From Crocodylus rhombifer (taxonomy: Eukaryota > Chordata > Crocodylia > Crocodylidae), in NCBI GenBank assembly GCA_038503035.1, contig JAVSML010024600.1, positions 9,240 to 73,239 of the forward strand: a DNA stretch of 64,000 nt, written 5' to 3'. Positions 12,174-22,852 of this stretch are shown piece by piece. Position 1 is the first letter of the stretch; every line of letters starts with the position of its first letter. The notes below the pieces were generated by a model. The model did no database searches and was not told where the DNA came from. It saw nothing but the letters and a program-made list of their open reading frames with translations. The position numbers and the translations under genes are program-made.

Positions 12174-12364
12174 AGTAGCCCTGCCCTGAACTGCTTCCTC
12201 CCAAATTTTCTCCTGATGCATATATAAAAGCACTCCCAGGGAAAGCTTACTGTGCTCTATTTTACTGTACAGTAAGCTTTCTGCATATTAATTGCATGTG
12301 TAGACATGCCCACTGTAAAATCAATTTACTCTTTTACTAATGATTTTCTTACCATAACCACAGG

Positions 12365-12700
12365 GGTATGGATCTGCAGTTAAGTATATATGTATATGAA
12401 GGGGTTAGTCTGTCTGTCTGCCTGTAATGTTCTTGGGGGGTGTGGCTCCTGGAAGGGCATGGTTCCAGCCAGTACTGCATCAAGAATTCCCATAAAAAAT
12501 GACAGGAGGGGTAGATGGGGACAGAGCACCACCACCCACCACCCCATGCAGCCACCTCTTCCTGGGGGTGGGTATGGTGCAGGGCTGGACATAGAGCAGG
12601 CAGGGGAAATGTTGTGGGGCTGGAGACAGAGCAGGTGTGTGGCAGGGCACTGGTTGTGCCTGCCACTTTAAGGGCCTGAACTAGCAGCCGCCAGGTGCCT
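12365..12700 (-). repeat. unclassified GC-rich repeat, family C
   Basis: Read on the minus strand, GGTGGTGGGTGGTGGTGCTC is followed by CCTGTCATTTTTTATGGG. The same phrases occur in the plus orientation in the two tandem units at 17464-17855. The sequence therefore belongs to a dispersed family of unknown class. The 198-codon minus-strand ORF here is low in complexity and not a credible gene. Confidence 0.55.
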
Positions 12701-13284
12701 GATGAGGGCAGCCATTTTGGATCTGGGGATGCCCATATAAACACAGCAGTTCTCCTGCCTTGGGGCCAACATTGCGTGGCTAGAGGGCTGCTGATATCAT
12801 CTGGAGGTAAGGGAGGAGCTGTAGGGGATGGTAAGGAGGCTCCTGGTCCTGGGCATGACCTATAACTGCACCCTGCCCAGAGTGGGTGGCCTGGTGGGGC
12901 TTCCAGTGGCATGGAGCCCCCAGGAAATGCCAAGTCAGTTACCACCCAAGTGAAAAGTGGGTTGGGGTGCCTTAACCCCTAGCCCCACAACTGGGTTGGT
13001 TACCCCTTTGTTCCGAGAGTCTGGAAGGTGGACCCCAGAGGAAGAGTGTGAGGCCACAGATTCACAAACCTGACTGATATTTCCCCTGACTGCTCAATGC
13101 TGGGGCCAGGATGGAAGGGTCAACGGGCCAGGGGCCCACGATGAGGAATGTCCAAGAGCTGAGGGCCTGGGGTTCTGACTGCCCTGGAGGTGGGCCAGGG
13201 CTAGTAGCCCAAGGTCCCGGGGGACCACACCCATGAGGGGGAAGCAGCTCAGGGAGCCATGTTTGCTGAGAATGAAGGTAAGTC
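12701..13284. other. GC-rich unclassified sequence, TATA-like box at about 12734
   Basis: GGGATGCCCATATAAACAC near 12725-12745, preceded by CCTGCCACTTTAAGGGCC, is reminiscent of a retroelement promoter, but neither LTR boundary can be seen. No coding region was found before the CR1 begins near 13285. Confidence 0.35.
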
Positions 13285-14741
13285 AACAGTTGGCAGGCCC
13301 GGATGAGCTCCATCCGAGGGTACTGAAGGCACTTGCTGATGTCATTGCACAGCTACTGGCAAGAATATTTGAGCACCCGTGGTGCATGGGACAGGTCCCG
13401 GAGGACTGGAAAAGGGCCGATGTAGTCCCTATTTTCAAGAAGGGGAGGAAGGAGGATCCAGGCAACTATAGGCCAGTCAGTCTCACCTCCATCCTTGGCA
13501 AAGTCTTTGAAAAGATTATTAAGGCTCATATATGTAAGAGCCCAGCAGAAAAAATTATGCTGAGGGGAAACCAGCACAGGTTTGTGGCAGATAGATCATG
13601 CCTGGCTAATCTAGTCTCTTTTTATGACCAGGTTACAAAACACCTGGACACAGGAGAAGAGATTGATGTCATATATCTTGACTTCAAAAAAGCCTTTGAT
13701 CTGGTATCCCACAATCACCTCTTGGCCAAACTGGCCAGTTGTGGCCTTGGCTCCACCACTATCCGCTGGCTGGGAAATTGGCTCCGTGGTCGGACCCAGA
13801 GGGTTGTGATTGATGGCAGTCACTCATCGTGGTGCCCTGTGACCAGTGGGGTCCCTCAAGGCTCTGTCCTGGGACCCATCCTGTTCAACATCTTCATTAA
13901 TGATATGGACATTGGAGTCAGGAGTGGATTGGCCAAGTTCGCCGATGACACCAAACTTTGGGGCAAAGCATCCACACCAGAAGATAGGCGAGTGATCCAG
14001 GCTGACCTGGACAAGATCAGCAAACGGGTGGACAAGAACCTGATGGTGTTTAACACCGAAAAATGCAAGGTTCTCCACCTTGGGAGGAAAAACCTGCAGC
14101 ATCCTTATAGGCTCGGCAGTGCTACGTTGGATAGCACTACAGAAGAAAGAGACTTGGGGGTCATCATTGACCACAAGATGAACATGAGCCTCCAATGCGA
14201 TGCTGTGGCTAGTAAAGCAACCAAAATGCTGGCGTGCATCCATAGATGCTTCTCGAGCAAATCCCAGGACGTCATTCTCCCCTTGTACTTGGCCTTGGTG
14301 AGGCCGCAGCTGGAGTACTGCGTCCAGTTTTGGGCTCCACAATTCAAAAAGGATGTGGAGAAGCTTGAGAGAGTCCAGAGGAGAGCCACGCGCATGATCA
14401 GAGGTCAGGGAAACAGATCTTACGATGACAGGCTGAGAGCCACGGGACTCTTTAGCTTGGAAAAGCGCAGGCTCAGGGGTGATCTGATGGCCACCTATAA
14501 GTTTATCAGGGGTGACCACCAGGATCTGGGGGAACGTTTGTTCACCAGAGCGCCCCAAGGGATGACGAGGTCGAACGGTCATAAACTCCTGCAAGACCAT
14601 TTCAGGCTGGACATAAGGAAGAATTTCTTTACTGTCCGAGCCCCCAAGGTCTGGAACAGTCTGCCAGCGGAGGTGGTTCAAGCACCTACATTGAACACCT
14701 TCAAGAGTAAATTGGATGCTTATCTTGCTGGGATCCTATGA
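13233..14741 (+). CDS. CR1 ORF2 reverse transcriptase, uninterrupted C-terminal part
   Basis: An open frame of 502 codons, in which residues 1-19 are chance upstream sequence and CR1 homology begins at about residue 20. The reverse-transcriptase landmarks are in order: NYRPVSLTS at about 78-86, the first catalytic Asp in YLDFKKAFD (D150), GVPQGSVLGP at 206-215, and FADDTKLWG with the two catalytic Asp at 238-239. These are followed by the CR1-typical C-terminal region ([10 protein letters not shown], then RLDIRKNFFTVRAPKVWNSLP). Function in the intact element is target-primed reverse transcription of CR1 RNA in the nucleus. The missing N-terminal endonuclease means this copy cannot be autonomous. 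The absence of frameshifts suggests a fairly recent insertion compared with the other copies here. Confidence 0.9.
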   Translation: MRGKQLREPCLLRMKVSQQLAGPDELHPRVLKALADVIAQLLARIFEHPWCMGQVPEDWKRADVVPIFKKGRKEDPGNYRPVSLTSILGKVFEKIIKAHICKSPAEKIMLRGNQHRFVADRSCLANLVSFYDQVTKHLDTGEEIDVIYLDFKKAFDLVSHNHLLAKLASCGLGSTTIRWLGNWLRGRTQRVVIDGSHSSWCPVTSGVPQGSVLGPILFNIFINDMDIGVRSGLAKFADDTKLWGKASTPEDRRVIQADLDKISKRVDKNLMVFNTEKCKVLHLGRKNLQHPYRLGSATLDSTTEERDLGVIIDHKMNMSLQCDAVASKATKMLACIHRCFSSKSQDVILPLYLALVRPQLEYCVQFWAPQFKKDVEKLERVQRRATRMIRGQGNRSYDDRLRATGLFSLEKRRLRGDLMATYKFIRGDHQDLGERLFTRAPQGMTRSNGHKLLQDHFRLDIRKNFFTVRAPKVWNSLPAEVVQAPTLNTFKSKLDAYLAGIL

Positions 14742-14838
14742 CCCCAGCTGACCTCCTGCCCTTTGGGCAGGGGGCTGGACTTGATGATCTCCCGAGGTCC
14801 CTTCCAGCCCTAATGTCTATGAAATCTATGAAATTTAG
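13285..14838 (+). mobile_element. CR1 LINE, 5'-truncated copy 1
   Basis: The 3' end carries the CR1 landmarks: the coding end LDAYLAGIL, then a short 3' UTR and the tail TCTATGAAATCTATGAAAT. Homology starts near AGPDELHP, so the endonuclease half of ORF2 is missing through 5' truncation. It belongs to the same subfamily as the copies at 29257, 31200 and 54533. The tail meets the probable solo LTR at 14839. Confidence 0.92.
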
Positions 14839-15929
14839 TGTGACCGCCGGGCTTTGATTACCTGCTCTCGGGTAGTTCTGGTCCTGTAGGTATATGTCAC
14901 ACACCTGTGGGGATCTCTTAGGTGTCAGAGCAGTTCTCTTTTCCCAACCTCTTTCTCGCCCGCCACAACTTGGTGTTCCTCAGTGTTAAGGGTTGGTTCG
15001 CAGTACACTCTGTGGCCCAGGATCCCCCGGCAGTCACTTCACTTCCACCACCCCTGCACCCTGGCCTCACGCCACCTTTAGTGCATCCTTCCTCCGTTGG
15101 TCCTTGTTCCTCAGCCATAGAATGATACCCTCTGATCTGCCCCTAAATGGCCATTACCCCTGTCATGGTGCTCACCAGCACGCTCGACCCATGGACCTCC
15201 TAGCCTATTCCCCGTCCTGCACCAAGCGGGACTGCCCATACAGACTCTGGTCTCACTGAGACCCCGTTAACCTCACTTTATAAGGGCATTGCCCCAGCTC
15301 TGCTCCTTCAGCCAGGGTTACCCAATAACTCAAACTTTGACAGGAAAAGCTACCTGCTCAGCTACTCCCCTTGCTGAGCAGCCTATTCTACACCCTTTCT
15401 GGTTCCCTCCTGGCCTGTCCTTGGCCCCTTGCTTTCCCGATCCCTCCTCTGGCTCACTGCCTCGGAACTTGGCGGTGATGCCCACCCCGGCTGTACCCCT
15501 TTAGGGCTCTCCTGGAGTCTCTCCTGCCTGGTGCGGCTGCTTCTGCCTGCCGTAGCCCCGGTACCCCACCTGTGGGTCATGCTGCCCTCTGGGTTTCAGT
15601 CCGGTGCGTCCTTTGGAGCTGTGCTTTCAACACCTGCAATGCCCGGGGCTGCTCCCAGCTGCGGGGTCCGTCCTCGCTCCGTTGGAGCCCCTGCCGGCTC
15701 TCCTGCTGCCGTGCTAGCAACAGCTGCTTCCCTAGTCAGTGGGGCTGGGTGTTGCCTCTCACTGGAGCTATCTACCTGGCAGCTGCAGCCATCGTTTTTA
15801 GCCCCGCCGGCCGGCGTTCCTCCGTTACATCACCGGCTGGGCGTAATCTGATAAACGCGCGGCTAATGAGCTCCTCCTCTCGTTGGGAGTTGCAGGTGAG
15901 TCCCGTTTATTGCTCGGCTCCCCAGAACA
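14839..15929 (+). mobile_element. probable solo LTR (about 1.09 kb)
   Basis: This block starts TGTGACCGCC and ends AGAACA, giving the TG...CA ends of an LTR. It is flanked by tttag (14834-14838) and cttag (15930-15934), a 5-bp duplication with one mismatch. The left neighbour is the exact 3' tail of one CR1 and the right neighbour the 5'-truncated start of another. The block is pyrimidine-rich with a CpG-containing 3' part and a TATA-like TTATAAGG at about 15278. No gag, pol or env sequence is visible, and the many short ORFs are incidental. The family (endogenous retrovirus or another LTR class) and the transcriptional orientation are inferred. Confidence 0.5.
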
Positions 15930-17096
15930 CTTAGACTTCAGGAAGGCCTTTGATACGGTATCCACCTGACACTGGTGAACAAGTTAAGAGGCTGTGACTT
16001 GGATGATTACACAGTCTGGTGGGTGGCAAATTGGCTAGAGGGTCGTACCCAGAGAGTGGTAGTGGATGGTTGATATCGACCTGGAAGGGTGTGAGTAGTG
16101 GGGTCCCACAGGGTTCATTCCTTGGACTGATACTCTTCAATGTCTTCATCAGTGACTTGGACAAGGGAGTGAAGTGTACTCTGTCCGAGTTTGCAGATGA
16201 TACAAAACTCTGGGGAGAAGTAGACACACCGGAGGGCACGGAACAACTACAGGCAGACCTGGACAGGTTGGATATATGGGCAGAAAACAATAGAATGCAA
16301 TTTAACAAGGAGAAATGCAAAGTGCTGTACCTAGGGAGGAAAAACATCCAGCACACCTACTGCCTAGGAAATGACCTGCTCGGTAGCATGGAAGTGGAAA
16401 GGGATCTTGGAGTCCTAGTGGAGTCCTACTGGACTCCAAGATGAACAACAGTCATCAGTGTGATGAAAAGTCATCAGAAAAGCTAACTGCACTTTATCAT
16501 GCATCAGCAGGTGCATGACAAACAGAACCAAGGAGGTGATACTTGCCCTTTATCGGGCGCTGGTCAGATTGCAGTTGGAATACTGCGTGCAGTTTTGGAT
16601 GCCACACTTCAAGAGGGATGTGGATAACCTGGACACGGTCCAGAGAAGGGCCACTCATATAGTTAAGGGCTTGCAGGCCAAGTCCTACGAGGAGAGACTA
16701 AGGCACCTGGACCTCTTCATCCTCCACAAGAGAAGGTTGAGAGGCTACCTTGTGGCTGCCTACAAATTCATCATGGGGGCACAGAAGGGAATTGGTGAGA
16801 CTCTACTCACCAAGGCGCCCCTGGGGGTCACAAGAAATAATGGCCGTAAGCTAGCAGACAGCAGATTTAGACTGGACATTAGGAGGAACTTCTTCACAGT
16901 TAGAGTGGCCAAAGTCTGGAATGGGCTCCCAAGGGAGGTGGTGCTCTCCCCTACCCTGAGGATCTTCAAGAGGAGGTTGGATGGGCATCTGGCTGGGGTC
17001 ATCTGAACCCAGCACCCTTTGCTGTTTATGCAGGGGGTTGGACTCAATGATCTATTGAGATCCCTTCCGAGCCTAACATCTATGAATCTATGAAGG
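15930..17096 (+). mobile_element. CR1 LINE, 5'-truncated and frameshifted copy 2
   Basis: The coding remnant begins at the RT motif (DFRKAFDTV, about 15934-15960) and continues through SSGVPQGS, FADDTKLWG and the C-terminal FRLDIRRNFFTVRVAKVW to LDGHLAGVI at 17006. The reading frame is broken between 16444 and 16515, where a short local duplication makes an inverted CTTGGAGTCC/GGACTCCAAG pair. The tail ATCTATGAATCTATGAA differs from that of copy 1, so this is another subfamily. Confidence 0.9.
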
Positions 17097-17420
17097 TGGA
17101 ATAAGCTGCCTGAAGAGAGGAATACAGGTGAGGTTCAATTAGTGGGATTCTGGGGCCCAGTGTGGGGGCCGGTGATTTGTGAGAACTATAGATGCCATCT
17201 GCGAGGCTTGGGCTGCAGTGTAGGGGAGGAATGGAAGTGCAGATAGAGCCCCCTGGCACTGGGGCAGGAAATGGGCAGCCTCCCACTTATTAACATTTAT
17301 TAAATAATTAACAACAAGGCGTGGCGGGCAAGAACACAGACATTTAGCCCAGGAACAGGTGGGCAGGCTGCAGGGAAAGCGGCCCCAAGAAGGCCGCCTG
17401 TTACAAGGGGATTGGTACGA
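17097..17420 (-). repeat. LTR-like repeat, family A, copy 1
   Basis: Read on the minus strand it contains GTGGGAGGCTGCCCATTTCC, then GCCCCAGTGCCAGGGGGC and GCCCAAGCCTCGCAGATGGC. Nearly the same order of words is found at 28470-29256 and 56640-57345. No coding region is present. The class is unknown, and its size and pyrimidine richness in the longer copies suggest an LTR. Confidence 0.55.
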
Positions 17421-17463
17421 GGCTGGATGTGGAGGTAGGTGAGTGGAGCACAGTTGAATATGT

Positions 17464-17855
17464 ACTAGTGGCAGTGCAGGATAGTGGGTGGTGGCAGTGG
17501 CCACCGCATGCAAGCTTCTCCCCACTGTGCTTCTGGGAGGTGGTGGCGGCACAGGTGGTGGGTGATGGTGCTCCGTCCTCACCCATCTCCCTGTCATTTT
17601 TCATGGGCAATTTGCCACTTGATGGGTGCCCTGGGGCCAGACATGGAGTGGGGAGGTGGTGTGGGGCTGGAAATGGGGGGCTGGTGCATGACTGGATGCA
17701 GTGTAGTGGCAGCATGGGTTGGTGGGTGGCAGCGGCAGTGTGCATGCTCCTCCGCCCCACTCCTGGCAGGTGGCAGAAGCACAGGGTGGTGGGTGGTGAC
17801 ACTCCATTCCTTCCCCCCCCACCGCATCATTCTTGATGGGCAATTTGCTAGTACT
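17464..17855 (+). repeat. two tandem units of GC-rich repeat family C
   Basis: Each unit runs from a GTGGGTGGTGGCAG-like start through a GGTGGTGGGTGATGGTG-like middle to CATGGGCAATTTGCC or GATGGGCAATTTGCT. The spacing is about 230 bases. A third copy lies inverted at 12365-12700. The long overlapping ORFs on both strands come from this repeated GC-rich sequence. Confidence 0.7.
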
Positions 17856-18216
17856 AATATAAGCAATATTTGCACACGGCAAAGTCCTCTTAGTCAGTAT
17901 CCTCCTGTCCTCCTCTTGAAGCTTGCCAAGCGGGAATGTGGGCAGCCAAGAGGGAAAGATTCATGCAACCAGAAGGAAAGCAAACTGTGGTCCATCCAGG
18001 GAGGCAGGCATTCTAGTAGGAAAGAAGGAGAGAGGCAGCTCTTGTTCCTAGCTCTGCTTACAAATTTATCATTTTGTGCTCATCATACAGGCTGTTTGCA
18101 GATATTAAAAAAGAAAACAAAACAGCACTTTAAATTAAACTTGGTGCATTGGTGCGGCAAGCCCTGCACATGCCCAAAAGGGGCAGCACCTTAGCTGGAC
18201 CTGGCTCGCCCAGTAT
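17856..18216. other. unclassified spacer
   Basis: No recognisable gene. The sequence returns to average composition between the GC-rich tandem repeat and the hairpin element. Confidence 0.5.
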
Positions 18217-18348
18217 CTGCAATATCTGTATAGATTGGGTACTTTTGTGGGGCTTTTTTTGTGCTTTATCTAATAGCTGATTGAATCAGCTTTAGCTAAA
18301 AGTGCCAAAAAGCCCTGCTGAAGCACTCAATCTATACAGATGCTGCAG
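18217..18348. mobile_element. 132-bp hairpin MITE
   Basis: CTGCAATATCTGTATAGATT at the left end is matched by AATCTATACAGATGCTGCAG at the right. The pairing continues inward through GGGTACTTTTG/AAGCACTC to a central TAGCTGATTGAATCAGCTTTA. Almost the whole element can fold into one hairpin. It is not related by sequence to the GGGC...CCC family. Confidence 0.7.
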
Positions 18349-18866
18349 AGTCAGAGTAATGCACTGCTTCTTCCAGTGAAGCAGGTTCTGGGTTTTTTTT
18401 TAACGTCTACAAGCAGCCACAGAATGGAAAAAACAGCACTGGGATCAGACAGCAGACTTCACCTATTGTTCCACCAGCTTGAAACTCCTCACCATCAGAA
18501 TGCAATATACTGTTCTATTTGAAAAGCCTTCTAATAGTAATCCTAGGGCCTTGTTGCACAGTAATTTTGGGCAGCTCCTACAGCTTTTAACCCCTGTATT
18601 GTGCCCCCTCCCATCCCCCTACTCCCCCAACCTGAAATTAGTTTTAAATATTAATTTATGTGGCTCAAAGTTACATCACTGCAGGGCAGGATTATCTCTG
18701 TTACCTAGCTTGTGTTGCACTAAGGTGTAGCCAGTCTAGGTCACAACTTATTATAAACACCCCACCCACCCCCCTCCCCTGCTGGCCTGGATTGGGCCTA
18801 CTTTTCCTCCCATCCTTCTCAGCACCCCAGATAACTGTTCACTTCCCACCTTCCCTACCCCCTGCC
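18349..18866. other. spacer without recognisable features
   Basis: No gene or repeat is identifiable apart from a C-rich stretch near 18755-18780. Confidence 0.5.
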
Positions 18867-19047
18867 CTTACTTGTGCTGTCTGTCATGGGGGAGCAGGCA
18901 GGGAAGGGTTAACCTGCCTGCCTGACCACTGTCACTGCTGCTCTCTGGACCAGAACAGCAGCCCAGAAGCAGCAGCAGTTGGGCAGGCAGGTTAACCCTG
19001 CCTTTCCTGCTCCCCTGGAACAGATAGTGTAGGCAGCCACAAGTAAG
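18867..19047. repeat. 181-bp inverted repeat with GC-rich arms
   Basis: The left arm contains GGGGAGCAGGCAGGG then GGGTTAACCTGCCTGCC. The right arm contains the complements GGCAGGCAGGTTAACCC and CCTGCTCCCC. The outermost CTTACTTGTG/CACAAGTAAG also pair. The loop is a short GCTGCT/AGCAGC-rich segment. It may be a foldback transposon, but no target duplication was found. Confidence 0.7.
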
Positions 19048-19890
19048 TAATGCCCTGGGGGAGACAGAAGACAGAGGAGAACCAGAGGGGAAGGGGGAGA
19101 GCCCCAAGGGTGGGGGCAGGGATCAGGGGAGCCCTGGAGGTAGCCCCCCTGATCCTGGAATGGGAGCAGGGAGGGAGGAATAGTACCTTTCAGTCCTCCA
19201 GGCTCCTGCTGGTCTGCACGTATTATTGCTGCAAACTGGAGCTAGCATTAACATCAATCAACATTTGTATGGCTTACAGTGTAATGTGTAACAGGGCACC
19301 TAATGACACTGCTTTATACAGTAGTAGTATGATGAAGGGGGTATGACTTGGGCACCAGACCTGGGCACTAACTTTGTAGGGGTACAAAATTAGCAGCAGA
19401 TGCATTGCCAGCGCATTCGTTGCCACATCACAGCCACTGATGTCCCATGCACTGCTGCTGCTCAGCACATTCAAGCTACACCTCTGTCATGCAAGAAAAG
19501 CTTGTTGGAAGCCAGAACTAGCATTCTTAATGAGAATTAGCCTGAGAGGAAAATGAGTCTGGGGAATTATTGGTAAGTAATCTTAAGGTCTCTTTCTTTC
19601 CTTTCAGAACAATAAAGCCCATATGTGTAAAACAATCTGCATTTTGCAGCCTTCTGTCACTAGGCCATCCCGACTATATGGCATAGTCTGTTCTCTTTGT
19701 GGTGAAATCTTCCTGCAATTACTCTTCTTTTATGATACCTCTCCCTAGTCATCCACCTCACAAACAAGGGTGGAATAATTATAGTAATTATTGATGATAA
19801 ATTTGTTTTCAAATCATCCATACTACAGGATGGAGTCCCATCTCATTTCCATTACTGGAACACTACGGGTCAGAGCCTAGCCATCCAAAA
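19048..19890. other. spacer without recognisable gene
   Basis: Mixed composition. No convincing ORF, splice-flanked exon or repeat. Confidence 0.45.
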
Positions 19891-20099
19891 CAGGGGTCAG
19901 ATCTGGCCTGCAATTCTACACAGCCTGCAAAGCCAGGACATCTGGCAGCAATTTGGTGGCAGGTAGGCAGTATAGTAGGGGTGGGAGGAGCAGCAGTAGT
20001 TGTAGCTGGGTCAAAAGTGTGTGTGTGGGGGGGAGCAGTTTGGACCCAGCCCTATAAATTTGACCTGCTGCTCCTAAAAGCTTGCTAACCCCTTCCCTG
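19891..20099. mobile_element. short hAT MITE
   Basis: The element starts CAGGGGTCAGATC and ends GCTTGCTAACCCCTTCCCTG. Flanking atccaaaa (19883-19890) and atctagaa (20100-20107) match at 6 of 8 positions, the 8-bp length typical of hAT. It contains GTGTGTGTG near 20020. No coding capacity. Confidence 0.6.
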
Positions 20100-20508
20100 A
20101 TCTAGAATAATACTACTACTTCAATGGAATTTTGCCAGATTTACATCAGTGTGAGTGATACATTTTGTATTAAATAATCGCTAATTAAAATGTATAAACA
20201 ACGTTAAGGTCAAAACCTAGAATTTCCATCCTCACAGGGTAGTTCCCCCATCATGAAGCCATTAATAGGCTGTTACACAGGGCAAAAAATTGTTCTAAAG
20301 TCATGCTGCTGTCTCTTAGGGCATTGCACTGATATACATAGCCATCTTCCCACTGAAGTCCTGCATCCCAAATAGGATGCCTCCCACTTACCTGTCAGAA
20401 TTGAGCTGGATCGCTACATAATAAAGGCATTTTAGGCTAAGGCTGTCCATTCGGAGAATGGGAGACTCCTGTGATATTGCAAGGTGAAAAATGGTGATTA
20501 AGGTTCCA
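20100..20508. other. spacer
   Basis: Nothing recognised. Confidence 0.5.
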
Positions 20509-20755
20509 GAGCAATGTCTACACAAGACGTTGACTTCGCACAGTCATTCAGTACTTGTATAAATAAGTACTAAATGACTGACTAGTAACCAGAGTTACTG
20601 TGCAGTTGCACCAAGAAACAGCTTTTTCATGATGCTGACTGCACAGTAGCTTGTGACTACTACACAGTAGCGTTGTCACACTTTCTGCCATGTGATGCTA
20701 CTGCGCAATAGTCACGGGCTACTGCGCAGTCAGTGTCCCATGTAGACAACAGCCC
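20509..20755. mobile_element. Harbinger-like MITE
   Basis: GCAATGTCTACACAAGAC at the left and, as reverse complement, GGGCTGTTGTCTACATGGG at the right. Internal words CTACTGCGCAGTCAG and TGCACAGTAGC and a hairpin CAGTCATTCAGTACTT/AAGTACTAAATGACTG mark it as the same family as 39058-39252 and the 27.7-kb palindrome. Terminal bases and target duplication are degraded. Confidence 0.6.
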
Positions 20756-22852
20756 ATGAGAAGCATAAGAAGCCTGAGCATCCTCATAGGTGAAACTGGA
20801 TCACCCTTTGAGCCAGGCATCTGGGCGTGAACAAAGGAGCAGCTAAGCTGAGGACCTTTGAAGAGCAAAATAGGATCTAGGCCGAAGGATCCATTAAATT
20901 CAGTGCAGGTTTTGCCACTAATTTCAGAGGGACTAGAATTGGGCTCAGACGACAAAGCAACACTAAACAAAGTTAACTATGGTTCCAAGCCAAAAATATG
21001 TCCATGTATAATCTGCATATGTAAACCAGATGATTAAATATCAAATAGTCTACTGTATGCCTAAATATTTATTTATAGATGAAAATCACCCTTTGAAGAA
21101 GGAAAGTAAGAGATTTTTCTATCATTTAATCTTTTAACACAGGACTTAAATAAAAACTGAATGCTGAATTGCCATTTTGCTAAAGCTCCACATATGGATG
21201 AATTTTACCTGTGCATGTGCACAATTGGGCTTTGTATGAACAAATGTGGTGCCCATTCGCACAGACATTTTACTGCACACTGATGTCTGTACTTTCCAAG
21301 AACATTGCCCATTGTGGCCTAATCTTTTTGTTCTTAAATAAATAAATAAATAAAAGTGGATGAGAATGACTGCTATATGATCTAAGTGCTTACTTTACAT
21401 GATAGACATAAGAGCTCCAAAAGGAACCATTATGAACCATCATGACACAAATCCATTTAAGAAAGTGTGCCTTTTTACAAATTTATACAATAGCCTGTGT
21501 AATTACAGCATATGGGGTAAATAGTATATGTTTTCAAAAATTAGTATGCATGCCAAAATATATATTTACCCTAAAGACCATAACAGCTTTGAAGCAGCTA
21601 TTTTGGTCTATCAGGTAAATAGCATACATTTCCTATATGCTGTACAAATGTATATTATTATGCAGTATGTGTATTATTATATAATAGACTGCAATGGCTT
21701 TGAAAAAGATAAAATATTCTATTGTGTCTATACTCACATAAATCCATGATATCTTATTTTCTCATCTTTTATTTTATGGTTAAGAACAATGAAAACCAAA
21801 ACAAAGTGGCTAATAGCTTTAAAGATCTGATTTGCAAAACCTCAATAACCTAATACTTTCTGGGATTAGGGAAAAGCTTACACTAATCATTATCGGAGTG
21901 CCAGAGCAGTGTATGATTTTACATATCAATAATTATGCAATACTTAATCAAAGTGGATTAATAGAACAAAATTCTTAGAAATGAAGACAAATGAACTTTC
22001 TTTTGCAGATATAAGGTCACCTATGTTCTCTGGTGTAAAATGTATCCTTTCTACTTACATATACTTCTTAAGCTTATGGGTTATCTGAAGTATTAGAAGT
22101 ATATGAATTACTATTTTAAGTATAAGAAAAGTATACCTAAAATCTTTTTTACCTTATATCTTTTAAAATTATAAGAACCATTTAAGTCATTGCAGAAATG
22201 CTTCATGGACCTGAAATGTCCAAAATCCCTTGTTTTAGGCTTTTTGAATAATTTAACTGCAGGAGTAGATGTCCTGACTTCAGCAAGACTATCTGTATAC
22301 TTAAAGCTGACTCCCTGATTTGCTTCACTATTTACTGAATCGGGGCTGAATCAGGATTACTTCAGCTGGCTGCATGTCAGAACCTCTTTAACACCTGTGG
22401 TGTTGCATGTCTGTCAATAACAGTTGAACTTGTATTTGTAGTGTCATAGTTAATTCTGTCTAGTTCTGAGTATCCACAGTATTAGAAAGATCTTGGTGAA
22501 TTTGAAAGATTTCAGCAAAATGAAACAAAATTGAATAGGGGCATTGAAAATTGACTTATGAGGAAAGATAAAAAAACCTACAAGGCCAATTCTGGCTCAG
22601 GTATGTGGAGATCAGAGGACTGAAGATCATGAGGGCATTTTTCCCTCCAAACTTCTAGTAAACTCTGAAGAAGTATTAGGAGTCTTTGTTCTCAAGGAAC
22701 ACTCAGGGATTCGCCCACAGACATTTGTCAGGAAGAAAAAAAGGCCAAAGCCAAGCCTAGAGGATGCGTGCCAAGAGTCTCTGGGAGAGATCGTACCTTC
22801 TAGGACATCTCTGGTGAAATGGAACATTATAGTTAGACATACCCTAGACATT
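20756..22852. other. AT-rich intergenic/intronic DNA
   Basis: No gene recognised. An (AAAT)n microsatellite lies at 21336-21354. The region 21480-22200 is very AT-rich. Confidence 0.45.

Larger units (their letters stand above)
11682..12311. mobile_element. Harbinger-like MITE with GC-rich internal segment
   Basis: The left end is GGTGTGTATACACAAGATGC. The right end, as reverse complement, is GGGCATGTCTACACATGC. Inside both ends are the family words ACTGTGCAGTAG and TACTGTACAGTAAGC. The middle (about 11870-12180) is GC-rich and contains the hairpin at 11864-11894, also found in the 22.9-kb element. The 3-bp flanks (CTA and ACT) do not match. The minus-strand ORFs over it are shadows of the GC-rich segment. 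Confidence 0.55.

Noticed and set aside
12349..12945. 198-codon minus-strand ORF
   Set aside because: Pro/Ser/Cys-rich low-complexity translation over GC-rich repeat family C. It has no conserved motif and other frames are also open.
17484..18194. 236-codon plus-strand ORF
   Set aside because: Lies over the tandem GC-rich repeat with equally long ORFs on the other strand.
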